DNA from: Neoluteolibacter marinus
GTDB lineage: Bacteria; Verrucomicrobiota; Verrucomicrobiia; Verrucomicrobiales; Akkermansiaceae
Reading direction: 5' to 3'
DNA length: 64,000 nucleotides
NCBI RefSeq assembly: GCF_014904755.1
Contig: NZ_JACZFQ010000009.1
Coordinates: 16,143 to 80,142, forward strand
Every line of letters begins with the position of its first letter. The first letter of the stretch is position 1. The translations under genes and the position numbers were made by a program. The notes under the pieces are model-generated. The model saw only the letters and a program-made list of their open reading frames with translations, did not search any database and was not told where the DNA came from. Of the stretch, positions 16,043-23,374 are shown in pieces.

Positions 16043-16154
16043 GGCGGGCGGGAAGAAACCGGGCGCCGCCGCGTGCGTCAAGCGGCAAGGTCGATCGAGG
16101 TGTGATCCGCGGTGCCTGCGGTCCGCAACGGGCCAGGAACCCGGAGACAATAAG

Positions 16155-16184
16155 AAACGGCCCGGAGAATTCTCCGGGCCGTTT
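16155..16184 (-). terminator. Perfect 30-bp palindrome, terminator of rpmB
   Basis: The stretch is completely self-complementary (AAACGGCCCGGAGAA and its exact complement), centred on GAATTC, and lies 32 bp after the rpmB stop on the minus strand. Downstream on that strand comes TTTCTTATTG. It can form a long GC-rich hairpin from either strand; an rpmB terminator is the most economical reading. Confidence 0.8.
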
Positions 16185-16216
16185 CATCATGAAATCAGTT
16201 ATGGGGAAGCGCCGGC

Positions 16217-16480
16217 TTACAGCAGCCCGGCTTCCTTGAGGGTGACATAGGCACCGTTCTTGTTGATCGTCTTGATCGCCTTGGCGCTCAGGGTCAGGCG
16301 CACCCAGCGGCCGAGCTCAGGAACCCAGATACGCTTGGAGTGGAGGTTGGGCGCGACCTTGCGCTTCACCACCTTGGTGACGTGACGGCCGATACCGCCT
16401 TTTTTCTTGGCGAGACCGGAACGGTTGATCTTACCGCCGGAACGGACTCGGCTTCCTCGGATGCTGCAGACGCGGGCCAT
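16217..16480 (-). CDS. rpmB: 50S ribosomal protein bL28
   Basis: bL28 is a large-subunit ribosomal protein. The 87-residue sequence starts MARVCSIRGSRVRSGGKI and has the family core SNRSGLA-type basic N-terminus, HVTKVVKRKVAPNLHSKRIW and WVRLTLSAKAIKTINKNGA. Bacterial L28 is usually 60-80 residues, so this is slightly long at both ends. ATG 16480 is chosen because the longer frame upstream runs antisense-like through the J-domain gene. A terminator palindrome follows. Confidence 0.94.
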   Translation of the reverse strand: MARVCSIRGSRVRSGGKINRSGLAKKKGGIGRHVTKVVKRKVAPNLHSKRIWVPELGRWVRLTLSAKAIKTINKNGAYVTLKEAGLL

Positions 16481-16575
16481 GATGAAAAAGGGAAAGGGTT
16501 GCTTTCGCGGGGCGGAGAGAATGGTGGCGCGCGGCGAACCGTCAAGGCGAATCTTGGCGAATTCCGCAACCTTTC

Positions 16576-17109
16576 TCACCAAAGTGCCGAAAATCGGGCC
16601 TTCAGCTCGCCCTGCCACTTCTCCAGGAAGGCCAGATTGCGCACCGTGAGCCAGGGATCCCCGTCGCCGGCCTCGATTTCGGGAAAGGCGGTCTCTTCGT
16701 CCTGGAGCGCCGCGGCGACCTCCCCGAGGCACGCCTCGAGGGCCTCGCGGGTCTCCTGCACCTCGGGTTCGAGCATGGCCTTGGCCAGGGCGCTGTGGCT
16801 CTCCCCGCGCTTTTTGGCGACGGCGTCGGCCCGTTGCAGCACCGCGCCAACCGTGCCGAAAAGATCGAGCAGGCGCGGTGAAATCGCTCCGCGGTCCTCC
16901 CCGGGGATACCGCGGGCGGAAAGCCAGGCGCGGAGGCGTCCGGAAGGCCTCGAAAGCTGACGATAGGCTTGCTGCAACAGGGCGAAATCCTCGCCGCTGC
17001 CGCCGGCATCGGGGTGGCCTTGTTTTCCCGCGGTCCGGAAGGCTTCGCGCAGTTCCTCTTCGGAAAGCGCCAGCCGCCGCTCCAGCCCCAGTCGCTCGAA
17101 CGGATCCAT
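16576..17109 (-). CDS. J-domain co-chaperone, HscB-like
   Basis: A 177-residue protein with an N-terminal J-domain (FERLGLERRLALSEEELREAF) carrying the HPD motif at residues 32-34, which stimulates Hsp70 ATPase. The rest is a helical C-terminal region. Size, a single N-terminal J-domain and position three bases after an A-type iron-sulfur carrier gene make it resemble HscB, the partner of HscA in Fe-S cluster transfer. It lacks the obvious Cys-rich N-terminal extension seen in some HscB proteins. It is probably co-transcribed with the IscA-like gene. The J-domain is certain; the HscB identity is inferred from context. Confidence 0.8.
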   Translation of the reverse strand: MDPFERLGLERRLALSEEELREAFRTAGKQGHPDAGGSGEDFALLQQAYRQLSRPSGRLRAWLSARGIPGEDRGAISPRLLDLFGTVGAVLQRADAVAKKRGESHSALAKAMLEPEVQETREALEACLGEVAAALQDEETAFPEIEAGDGDPWLTVRNLAFLEKWQGELKARFSALW

Positions 17110-17112
17110 GGC

Positions 17113-17475
17113 TCAAGCCGCGAAGCTTTCCCCGCAGGAGCAGGTCACCACGGCGTTCGGGTTGCTCACCTTGAAGCCGCCCTGCTGGAGGTCGTCGGAC
17201 CAATCGAGTTCGCTGCCGCTGACAAAAAGCGCGCTCTTCGGGTCGATCACCACGTTCACGCCGTTGCTGGGCACCAGGATGTCGCGGTCGCGGGGGCCGT
17301 CGACCAGATCCATCTTGTACTGGAGGCCGCTACAGCCGCCGCCGATCACCGCGATCCGCAGGGCACCCTCGGGGCGTCCTTGCTTCTCAAGCAGTCCGCG
17401 CAGGTGGGCGGATGCCGCGTCCAGCACGCGCACGAGCTTTTCGTTGCCGATCTTGAAATTCACTGCCGCAGGCAT
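17113..17475 (-). CDS. A-type iron-sulfur carrier protein (IscA/ErpA family)
   Basis: A 120-residue HesB-like protein with the three conserved cysteines of the family: Cys48 in GGGCSGLQY and Cys112/Cys114 in TCSCGESF. These bind an Fe-S cluster or iron for delivery to apo-enzymes. I chose ATG 17475; a GTG two codons earlier (17481) is equally readable. It precedes the J-domain gene by three bases, forming a two-gene Fe-S unit. I cannot separate IscA, SufA and ErpA by eye, so no symbol is given. Confidence 0.92.
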   Translation of the reverse strand: MPAAVNFKIGNEKLVRVLDAASAHLRGLLEKQGRPEGALRIAVIGGGCSGLQYKMDLVDGPRDRDILVPSNGVNVVIDPKSALFVSGSELDWSDDLQQGGFKVSNPNAVVTCSCGESFAA

Positions 17476-17565
17476 CGTCACGCCGGCATCCTCGCCGCGC
17501 CGGGCCCCGCTGAAAACTGAAAACTGGCCAAGGCGACCGGCTTCACTACCTTCCGCGCGCCGCCC

Positions 17566-18390
17566 ATGCCGCAGGAACCCACACCCGGACTCGCCGTCGC
17601 CCTTGGATCATCCTTGTTGGGATACTACGCCCATGCCGGCTTCCTCAACGGTCTCGCGGCTGCCGGCCTGCACCCCGCGAAAGTGTCGGGTTCCTCCGCC
17701 GGAGCCTTGGCCGGGTCTCTCCATGCGGCCGGCCTGCGCGGCGAGGCTTTGAAAGAGGCGGTGCTCGATTCGGCGCTGCGCTGGTCCTTCGCCGATTGGG
17801 CCGCCTTCCTGCGTCTCCCCGGAGTCCTCTCGGTCCTGTGGGCATCGGGGATCTTTTCGGGCAAGCGTGCGGTCAAGCACCTGCGAGGACTGCTCCGCGT
17901 GGAGGATGTGGGCAACCTGGCGTCACCCACCATGGAGATCGCGGTCACCGATGCCGACCTCCACCGCACCGAGGTGCTGAACTCCGGTCCCTTGGCCGAA
18001 CTGATCGTCGCCAGTTGTGCGGTTCCGGGGTTGATCGGAATCCAGCGGGTCGACGGGCGCCGCTACATCGACGGCGGGGTCGCCTGCGAAGCTCCCTTCG
18101 AGCAATGGCTCGATGACCCGGACGTCGACACGATCATCGTCCATCGCATCCGTCACGAGGATGGCACCGGGCCCGCGGTATCCTGGGAAACCATCGCCAC
18201 CTCGATTGGCTCGGCCCATGCGACGGTTTGTGAAGAGCTTCACCGTCATCGGCGCGAGCTGGCGCAGGTGAAGGGCAAGCGCCTGGTGGAGGTCGACACC
18301 CGCACGCCGGTTCCCGGCTTGTTCCGCCAGGGCCGGGCGCCACTTTGCTATGACCGCGGATACGAGTCCGGCAGGGCGGTGGCTTGGTAG
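17566..18390 (+). CDS. Patatin-like phospholipase family protein
   Basis: A 274-residue serine hydrolase of the patatin/RssA type. The nucleophile elbow GSSAG is at residues 42-46 (Ser44), and the second catalytic residue is Asp169 in YIDGG. The glycine-rich oxyanion region normally before the elbow appears as ALGSSLLGYYAHAG, less glycine-rich than usual. No signal peptide is visible, so a cytoplasmic or membrane-associated lipid acyl hydrolase is expected; the substrate is unknown. It stands alone on its strand, convergent with the small gene at 18424-18672. Confidence 0.88.
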   Translation: MPQEPTPGLAVALGSSLLGYYAHAGFLNGLAAAGLHPAKVSGSSAGALAGSLHAAGLRGEALKEAVLDSALRWSFADWAAFLRLPGVLSVLWASGIFSGKRAVKHLRGLLRVEDVGNLASPTMEIAVTDADLHRTEVLNSGPLAELIVASCAVPGLIGIQRVDGRRYIDGGVACEAPFEQWLDDPDVDTIIVHRIRHEDGTGPAVSWETIATSIGSAHATVCEELHRHRRELAQVKGKRLVEVDTRTPVPGLFRQGRAPLCYDRGYESGRAVAW

Positions 18391-18423
18391 GGTGCAACGC
18401 GTGCGCCGATCCGACAGGGCCGG

Positions 18424-18672
18424 CTAGTTGCCGTCTTCGGCGAGCATCTTGTCGATCGCTTCGATCCACTCCCAGGGGCAGCGCCGCCGCTGGTATTTCC
18501 GCCAGAGAACGTCGCGGAGTTTTTCCCAAACCTCGCGCGGCGCGGGATCGAGGATTTCCCATTCGGGGTCGGTCTGGAGGGAGGTCTGGAGCTTCCACTT
18601 GCCGGCGTGCCGCGTCGCCTGCCAAAAGCGCAAGCCTTCCTCCGTCCGTTCACGCCACTCGTGGGTCTCCAT
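18424..18672 (-). CDS. Small Trp-rich hypothetical protein
   Basis: An 82-residue protein starting at ATG 18672 (METHEWRERTEEGLRFW). It is rich in Trp, Arg and Glu, with TDPEWEILDPAPREVW and YQRRRCPWEWIEAIDKMLAED near the end. The ordered, hydrophilic composition looks like a real protein, though I do not recognise the family. No signal or membrane segment. A divergent CPBP gene starts 112 bp away on the other strand. Confidence 0.55.
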   Translation of the reverse strand: METHEWRERTEEGLRFWQATRHAGKWKLQTSLQTDPEWEILDPAPREVWEKLRDVLWRKYQRRRCPWEWIEAIDKMLAEDGN

Positions 18673-18783
18673 GGCGGGAGCAATGCCCCAAGCACCCGCT
18701 GCTGCCAAGCGCCAATCGGGGCCCGTGGAGCCTCGCGCCCGCGGAATTGGAACTTGGCACCCTTCCCGGTGATCCGCAGTTTC

Positions 18784-19854
18784 ATGGCCGTGCGCCGCGC
18801 CTTGCAAAGTGATGTGATCAAGATTTTCGCATACGTTGCGGCGTCCCTTGCACTGGGAGCGCTGCTGGCGCCATGGCTTTACCAGATTGGGAAGGGGCTG
18901 TCGGAAGTGGTCGAGGGGCGGCAGTCCAACGGCGCGATCAATTTTGTGGCCAAGGCGGCCGGCCGGGCGGACTTTCCCACGTTTTTCAACCGGGCGCTGA
19001 TGCTTTCGGCCTTGGTGCTGCTCTTCCCGCTGATGGGCTGGCTGCGGCTGGGGCGGGGGCCGGGAAGCTTCCGCGACACGCCATGGTCGCTGCGGCTGCC
19101 GGACAGCGTGGTGATTTTGAATTCGGGCCAGCCGTTGAAGCGGAACCCGCAAGGATGGTGGCAGGCGGGAACCGGATTTGTGATTGCGGCCGGCTTGTTG
19201 CTGCTATCGGGATGGCTGATGCTGCAGGCGGGGTGCTTCATGTGGAAGGATGCCGCCGCATCGACCAAGGGGGCTTTGAACCGGTTTCCGCAGGCGATCG
19301 ACTGGGGCAAGGCGGTCAAAGGCGCCCTGCCGGGTGCGTTGATCGTGGCGGTGATCGAGGAGTTGTTGTTCCGCGGTGTGCTGCTGGGGATCTTCCTGCG
19401 GGCGATGAAGCCGGCGCCGGCGATCGCGTCGCTGTCGTTCCTGTTCGCGTTCGTGCATTTCCTCTCGCCGCCGCCGCTGGCCAGGGTGCCGGATCCGGAG
19501 GCAGCCAACGCGGGGTTCATCCTGCTGGGGCAGATCTTCAGCCGCTTTGCCGATCCGCTGTCAATGGTCTCGCGATTCTCCATCCTGGCGATGGTCGGGG
19601 TGGTCCTCGCCTATGCCCGCTACCGCACCGCGTCGCTGTGGCTACCGGTCGGGCTGCATGCCGGGTGGGTATTCGGGATCGGCATCTTCAAGGCCGCGAC
19701 TTGGCCGGTGGCGGGTTTGCCGGAGGTGGTGCGGTGGCTGGTGGGGTTGAGCTTGTTGGAAGGACTGCTGCCGCTGTCGGTGGTGGTGGCGACGGGGGTG
19801 CTGGTGCATTTGATGACCCGCCCGGTCGAGCCCGCGGCGGATTACCGTTCTTGA
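18784..19854 (+). CDS. CPBP family intramembrane glutamic endopeptidase
   Basis: A 356-residue multi-pass protein of the CPBP/Abi (Rce1-type) family, which cleaves within membranes. All three motifs are visible: EELLFRG (catalytic Glu192-Glu193), FAFVHF and LHAGW. About eight hydrophobic segments span the protein. The start ATG 18784 (MAVRRALQSD) is preferred over a longer frame that would be antisense to the small gene. The stop TGA overlaps the comF start by one base (TGATG), so the two are translationally coupled. The substrate is unknown. Confidence 0.88.
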   Translation: MAVRRALQSDVIKIFAYVAASLALGALLAPWLYQIGKGLSEVVEGRQSNGAINFVAKAAGRADFPTFFNRALMLSALVLLFPLMGWLRLGRGPGSFRDTPWSLRLPDSVVILNSGQPLKRNPQGWWQAGTGFVIAAGLLLLSGWLMLQAGCFMWKDAAASTKGALNRFPQAIDWGKAVKGALPGALIVAVIEELLFRGVLLGIFLRAMKPAPAIASLSFLFAFVHFLSPPPLARVPDPEAANAGFILLGQIFSRFADPLSMVSRFSILAMVGVVLAYARYRTASLWLPVGLHAGWVFGIGIFKAATWPVAGLPEVVRWLVGLSLLEGLLPLSVVVATGVLVHLMTRPVEPAADYRS

Positions 19855-20618
19855 TGCCCATGAGCCTGGACCCCGCAAAGCGAGTCAAGGGGGTGTGGGC
19901 GGAGGTGCTGGATTTGCTTTATCCCGGCATTTGCCAGGTGTGTGGCGGGGGATTGACGGGAGACCGGTCGCTTTGCGAAGGCTGCGTGGCCGAGGTGCCC
20001 GGGTTGAAGGAACCATTCTGCCGTCGCTGCGGCGAGGAATTCGATGGCCAGGCTGGGGCCGGTGCCGAGTGTCCGAATTGCCGCAACCTGACGTTCGCCT
20101 TCGATTTCGCGCGGCCGGCGGTTCCCTGCCATCCCGCGATCCTGGAAATGATCCACGGGTTGAAATACAGCCGGCGGATCGAGTTGGCCCCGGAACTCGG
20201 CAGGGTCGCGGTCCGGGCCTTTGAGGACGATCCCCGGCTGGAACCGGCACTTGCCGGCGGCTGGTCCTTGGTGCCGGTGCCGCTCCATCGGACTCGGGAA
20301 TTGTGGCGGCATTTCAATCAGGCCGCCGAGATCGCCCGGCCGATGGCCCGCGGAACCGGGCTGCCCGTCTGCCATGCGCTGACGCGGGTGCGCAGCACCG
20401 GCAACCAGACCCGGCTGAACCGCGCCCAGCGGCTGAAGAACCTGAAAGGCGCGTTCGCGCTGTCGAAGGAAGGTGCGAAACTCGCCGGCGGGAAGCCTCC
20501 CGGGGTGGTGCTGGTGGATGACGTCTTCACCACCGGGGCGACCAGCGACGAGTGTGCCCGGGCGCTGAGGCGGGGAGGGGTTCAAAAGGTGGTTGTCGTC
20601 ACCGTGATGCGTGGCTAG
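19854..20618 (+). CDS. comF: ComF family phosphoribosyltransferase-like protein
   Basis: A 254-residue double-zinc-ribbon plus phosphoribosyltransferase-fold protein. The N-terminus has Cys pairs (CQVC, CEGC, CRRC, CPNC), followed by MIHGLKYSRRIELAPELG and the PRPP-binding loop VVLVDDVFTTGATSDECA near residues 219-236. ComF/GntX proteins are linked to DNA uptake in competent bacteria and, in others, to carbon utilisation; the biochemical reaction is not settled. The start at 19854 overlaps the preceding stop by one base; ATG 19860 is an alternative. It is followed 31 bp later by accD. Confidence 0.9.
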   Translation: MPMSLDPAKRVKGVWAEVLDLLYPGICQVCGGGLTGDRSLCEGCVAEVPGLKEPFCRRCGEEFDGQAGAGAECPNCRNLTFAFDFARPAVPCHPAILEMIHGLKYSRRIELAPELGRVAVRAFEDDPRLEPALAGGWSLVPVPLHRTRELWRHFNQAAEIARPMARGTGLPVCHALTRVRSTGNQTRLNRAQRLKNLKGAFALSKEGAKLAGGKPPGVVLVDDVFTTGATSDECARALRRGGVQKVVVVTVMRG

Positions 20619-20649
20619 CCTCGCCGCCACGAGTTTTCTCGCCGACACC

Positions 20650-21477
20650 ATGGGCATTTTCGACAAGCCAACCCTCCGCCGAAACAAGCGTCGTGAAGAC
20701 ATGCCGGAGGGCCTGTGGACCAAGTGTCCCGAATGCGGGGCCATGCTCCACCAGCTGGAACTCAAGCAGCATTTCCAAACCTGCCACCATTGCGGGAACC
20801 ACTTCCTGATGGATTCGCGCGAGCGGATCGCGTTGATCGCGGACCCGGGTAGCTTCGAGGAGACCGAGAAGGGACTCGTCTCGGCCAACCCGCTCGGCTT
20901 CCAGAACTACCCGGAGAAGATCGCCGGGATGCGCGAGAAGACCGGGCTGGACGACGCCGTGGTGACCGGCCGGGTTTCCATCGGCAGCCAGCCGGCGATG
21001 GTCGCGGTGATGGATTTCAAGTTCTTCGCGGGTTCGATGGGCTCGGTGGTCGGCGAAAAGATCACCCGCGCGGTCGAACTGGCGGTCGCCGAGAAGCGGG
21101 GCGTGATCATCATTTCGGCATCGTCCGGCGCCCGGATGCAGGAAGGCATGCTCTCGCTGATGCAGATGGCCAAGACTTGCGGCGCGCTGGCGCGCTTGTC
21201 GGAAGCAAAGCTGCCCTACATTTCGGTCATGACCCATCCCACCACCGGCGGCGTGACGGCTTCGTTCGCCACCATCGGCGACGTCAACCTGGCCGAACCG
21301 AAGTGCATGATCGGCTTCGCCGGTCCGCGGGTGGTGAAGGAGACGACCCACCAGAACCTGCCGCAGGGCTTCCAAACCGCCGAGTTCATGCTCGATCACG
21401 GGCTGGTGGACGCGATCGTGCCGCGCGACAAGCTGCGCGAGAAGCTGGCGCAGCTGCTGGGCTTCATGATGCCGTGA
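20650..21477 (+). CDS. accD: Acetyl-CoA carboxylase carboxyltransferase subunit beta
   Basis: Transfers carboxyl groups from carboxybiotin to acetyl-CoA, forming malonyl-CoA for fatty acid synthesis, together with AccA. The N-terminal zinc ribbon is intact (Cys26, Cys29, Cys45, Cys48), and the crotonase-like domain contains SASSGARMQEGMLSLMQM, THPTTGGVTASFA and IGFAGPRVV. ATG 20650 (MGIFDKPTLRRN) gives 275 residues, usual for the family. It is followed by folC 16 bp later, an accD-folC order seen in many bacteria. Confidence 0.97.
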   Translation: MGIFDKPTLRRNKRREDMPEGLWTKCPECGAMLHQLELKQHFQTCHHCGNHFLMDSRERIALIADPGSFEETEKGLVSANPLGFQNYPEKIAGMREKTGLDDAVVTGRVSIGSQPAMVAVMDFKFFAGSMGSVVGEKITRAVELAVAEKRGVIIISASSGARMQEGMLSLMQMAKTCGALARLSEAKLPYISVMTHPTTGGVTASFATIGDVNLAEPKCMIGFAGPRVVKETTHQNLPQGFQTAEFMLDHGLVDAIVPRDKLREKLAQLLGFMMP

Positions 21478-21493
21478 GCCGACGGCTTGCCCC

Positions 21494-22714
21494 GTGACTT
21501 ATCCCGAGTCCATCGAGTGGTTGTTCTCGACCCAGTTGTTCGGCATCAAGCTGGGCCTGGAGGGACCGGCGCGCTTGCTGAAGGAGTTCCTGGCCTATCC
21601 CGCGCACGGGGTGAAGGTCATCCATGTCGCCGGAACCAACGGCAAGGGTAGTACTTGCGCGATGATCGATTCGCTGGCGCGTGCTTCCGGGACGCGCTGC
21701 GGTTTGTTCACCTCGCCCCATCTGGTCGACTACCGGGAGCGCATCCGCGTTTCGGGCGAGGAAATCCCGCGGGAGGCATGTGCGGCGATGCTGACCGAAC
21801 TCCGCGAGCTCTGCGGCCGTCTCGACCCGCATCCGACGTTTTTCGAGATCACGCTGGGGCTGGCGATGCGCTGGTTCCGCGACAGTGCGTGCGACCTGAT
21901 CGTCCTGGAGACGGGCATGGGCGGGCGCTTTGATGCCACCACGGCGGTTCCCGCGGATGTTTGTGCGATCACCCCCGTCGGGCTGGACCACATGCAGTGG
22001 CTGGGTGACACCTTGGAAAAAATCGCAATGGAGAAGGCGGGGATCCTGGTCGAAGGGAAGCCGGCCTTTTCCGCGCCCCAGGAACCCGGGGTCCAGCGGG
22101 TGCTGGAGATGGAAGCCAACGAGCGCCGTTGTCCCCTGATGTTCATCGACGCCCCGCTCGTGGGCTACCCGGTCGCACTCCCCGGGCCCCATCAGCGCTG
22201 GAACGCCGCGCTGGCGGTGGAGTGCGCGCATGCCGCGGGGCTACGGCTCGACTACGAGGTGGTGATGCACGGGTTGTCGACGGTGCGCTGGCCGGGACGC
22301 TTCGAACGGATCGGCTTCCGGGGCCATGAGATCGTGCTCGACGGTGCCCACAACGCGCAGGGTGCCGCGGTGCTGGCTGAAACCTGGCGCGAGCAATTCG
22401 GTGACCGCAAGGCGTCCCTGGTTTTCAGTGCCGTGGGGGGCAAGGACGTGGCGGGTATCCTTGCCTGCTTGTCGCCGTTGGCCGATAAGATCTTTTTCTG
22501 TCCGGTCGATACCCCGAGGGCGGTGAGTGCCGGAGAGCTGGCGGCCCAATTGCCGAAAGGTGCCCCGCCGCATTCGTGCCACGGCTCGTTCGACGAGGCC
22601 TTTGAAGCCGCGATCGGGGGAGAGGGGCTGCTGCTGATTGCCGGTTCTCTGTTCCTCGTCGGCGAGGCGAAGGCCAGGCTGGAGGGAGCTGAATTCCGCT
22701 CCAGTACACAATGA
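21494..22714 (+). CDS. folC: Bifunctional folylpolyglutamate/dihydrofolate synthase
   Basis: Adds glutamates to dihydropteroate/folates. The Mur-ligase-type architecture is clear: P-loop HVAGTNGKGST (residues 44-54), SPHLVDYRERIRV, ETGMGGRFDATT, and the C-terminal LDGAHNAQGAAVL. The GTG start (21494) gives 406 residues, typical. It follows accD by 16 bp and ends inside a hairpin (22712-22738). Members of the family may have both activities or only the FPGS one. Confidence 0.93.
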   Translation: MTYPESIEWLFSTQLFGIKLGLEGPARLLKEFLAYPAHGVKVIHVAGTNGKGSTCAMIDSLARASGTRCGLFTSPHLVDYRERIRVSGEEIPREACAAMLTELRELCGRLDPHPTFFEITLGLAMRWFRDSACDLIVLETGMGGRFDATTAVPADVCAITPVGLDHMQWLGDTLEKIAMEKAGILVEGKPAFSAPQEPGVQRVLEMEANERRCPLMFIDAPLVGYPVALPGPHQRWNAALAVECAHAAGLRLDYEVVMHGLSTVRWPGRFERIGFRGHEIVLDGAHNAQGAAVLAETWREQFGDRKASLVFSAVGGKDVAGILACLSPLADKIFFCPVDTPRAVSAGELAAQLPKGAPPHSCHGSFDEAFEAAIGGEGLLLIAGSLFLVGEAKARLEGAEFRSSTQ

Positions 22715-22738
22715 AGGAGGGCGGCGGGCCCTCCTTCA
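22712..22738. terminator. Hairpin between convergent folC and secreted protein gene
   Basis: TGAAGGAGGG (22712-22721) pairs with CCCTCCTTCA (22729-22738), 10 bp with a 7-nt loop. The stem includes the folC stop codon. There is no clear T-tract on the plus strand and only a weak one on the minus strand, so it is a likely but unproven bidirectional terminator. Confidence 0.6.
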
Positions 22739-22753
22739 CGGCGTCGGACGGAT

Positions 22754-23224
22754 TCAGTTAAGGGTGTAATAGACGGTGTTCACGTTGGGCACCCGCTTCT
22801 TCAGTTTGAAGGTGAAGAAGCTCAGGGCCACCGAGGTGGGTTCCCCCGTTGTGAAGTTCTTGAAGACGTTCGCGGCGAACGGCTGGGCGCCCTTCTTCGG
22901 CTTGTTCAGGTAGATGTTGGCGGATCCGCCGTCGCCCTGGAATGCGATCTTCATTCCCGGAGCGATGAGTTCGCCCTTTTTGCCGATCGTGAAGGTCACT
23001 TGTTGCCCCACGGTATAAACCGGGACGCCCTTCGGGATGGGGGCGGGATTGATGATCTGGGTGCCCACGGATCCGGACGAAATCACGCTGGTCACCGTGT
23101 AGGTGAAGGTCTTGCCGGGGGACCAGCCACCGAACACGGGAGGGGGCTTCGGAGCGGCTTCGGCTTGATGAAGCGGAACGAATGCGCAGAACAGCGCAAC
23201 GGCGTGCAATACGAGTGCTTTCAT
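22754..23224 (-). CDS. Secreted protein of unknown function
   Basis: A 156-residue protein with a typical signal peptide (MKALVLHAVALFCAFVPLHQ then AEAA, cleavage near residue 23). The mature part is Pro/Gly/Thr-rich and beta-like (KTFTYTVTSVISSGSVG, VTFTIGKKGELIAPGMKIAF). I do not recognise a family. The start ATG 23224 is chosen because the signal peptide begins there. An imperfect palindrome lies at 23281-23302, 60-80 bp upstream. Confidence 0.65.
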   Translation of the reverse strand: MKALVLHAVALFCAFVPLHQAEAAPKPPPVFGGWSPGKTFTYTVTSVISSGSVGTQIINPAPIPKGVPVYTVGQQVTFTIGKKGELIAPGMKIAFQGDGGSANIYLNKPKKGAQPFAANVFKNFTTGEPTSVALSFFTFKLKKRVPNVNTVYYTLN

Positions 23225-23280
23225 TTGAGGGGGAACTGATGAAATCAGCAGGCTGCTGTTAGTCCCTTCGGCCGGCGAGG

Positions 23281-23302
23281 GCAATGCAAAAGTTTACATT
23301 GC
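23281..23302. promoter_or_regulatory. Imperfect palindrome upstream of secreted protein gene
   Basis: GCAATG (23281-23286) and CATTGC (23297-23302) are complementary; the inner AAA/TTT also pair, with single mismatches between. It is AT-rich in a GC-rich region and lies upstream of the gene starting at 23224 (minus strand). It could be an operator or part of a promoter. Confidence 0.4.
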
Positions 23303-23374
23303 GCAAGTGGCTCCCTTCCAGCTGGTTGCGGGTCTTTGGGTGCTCCTGGTCAACTTCCTCCGCGGTCCGGCGGA

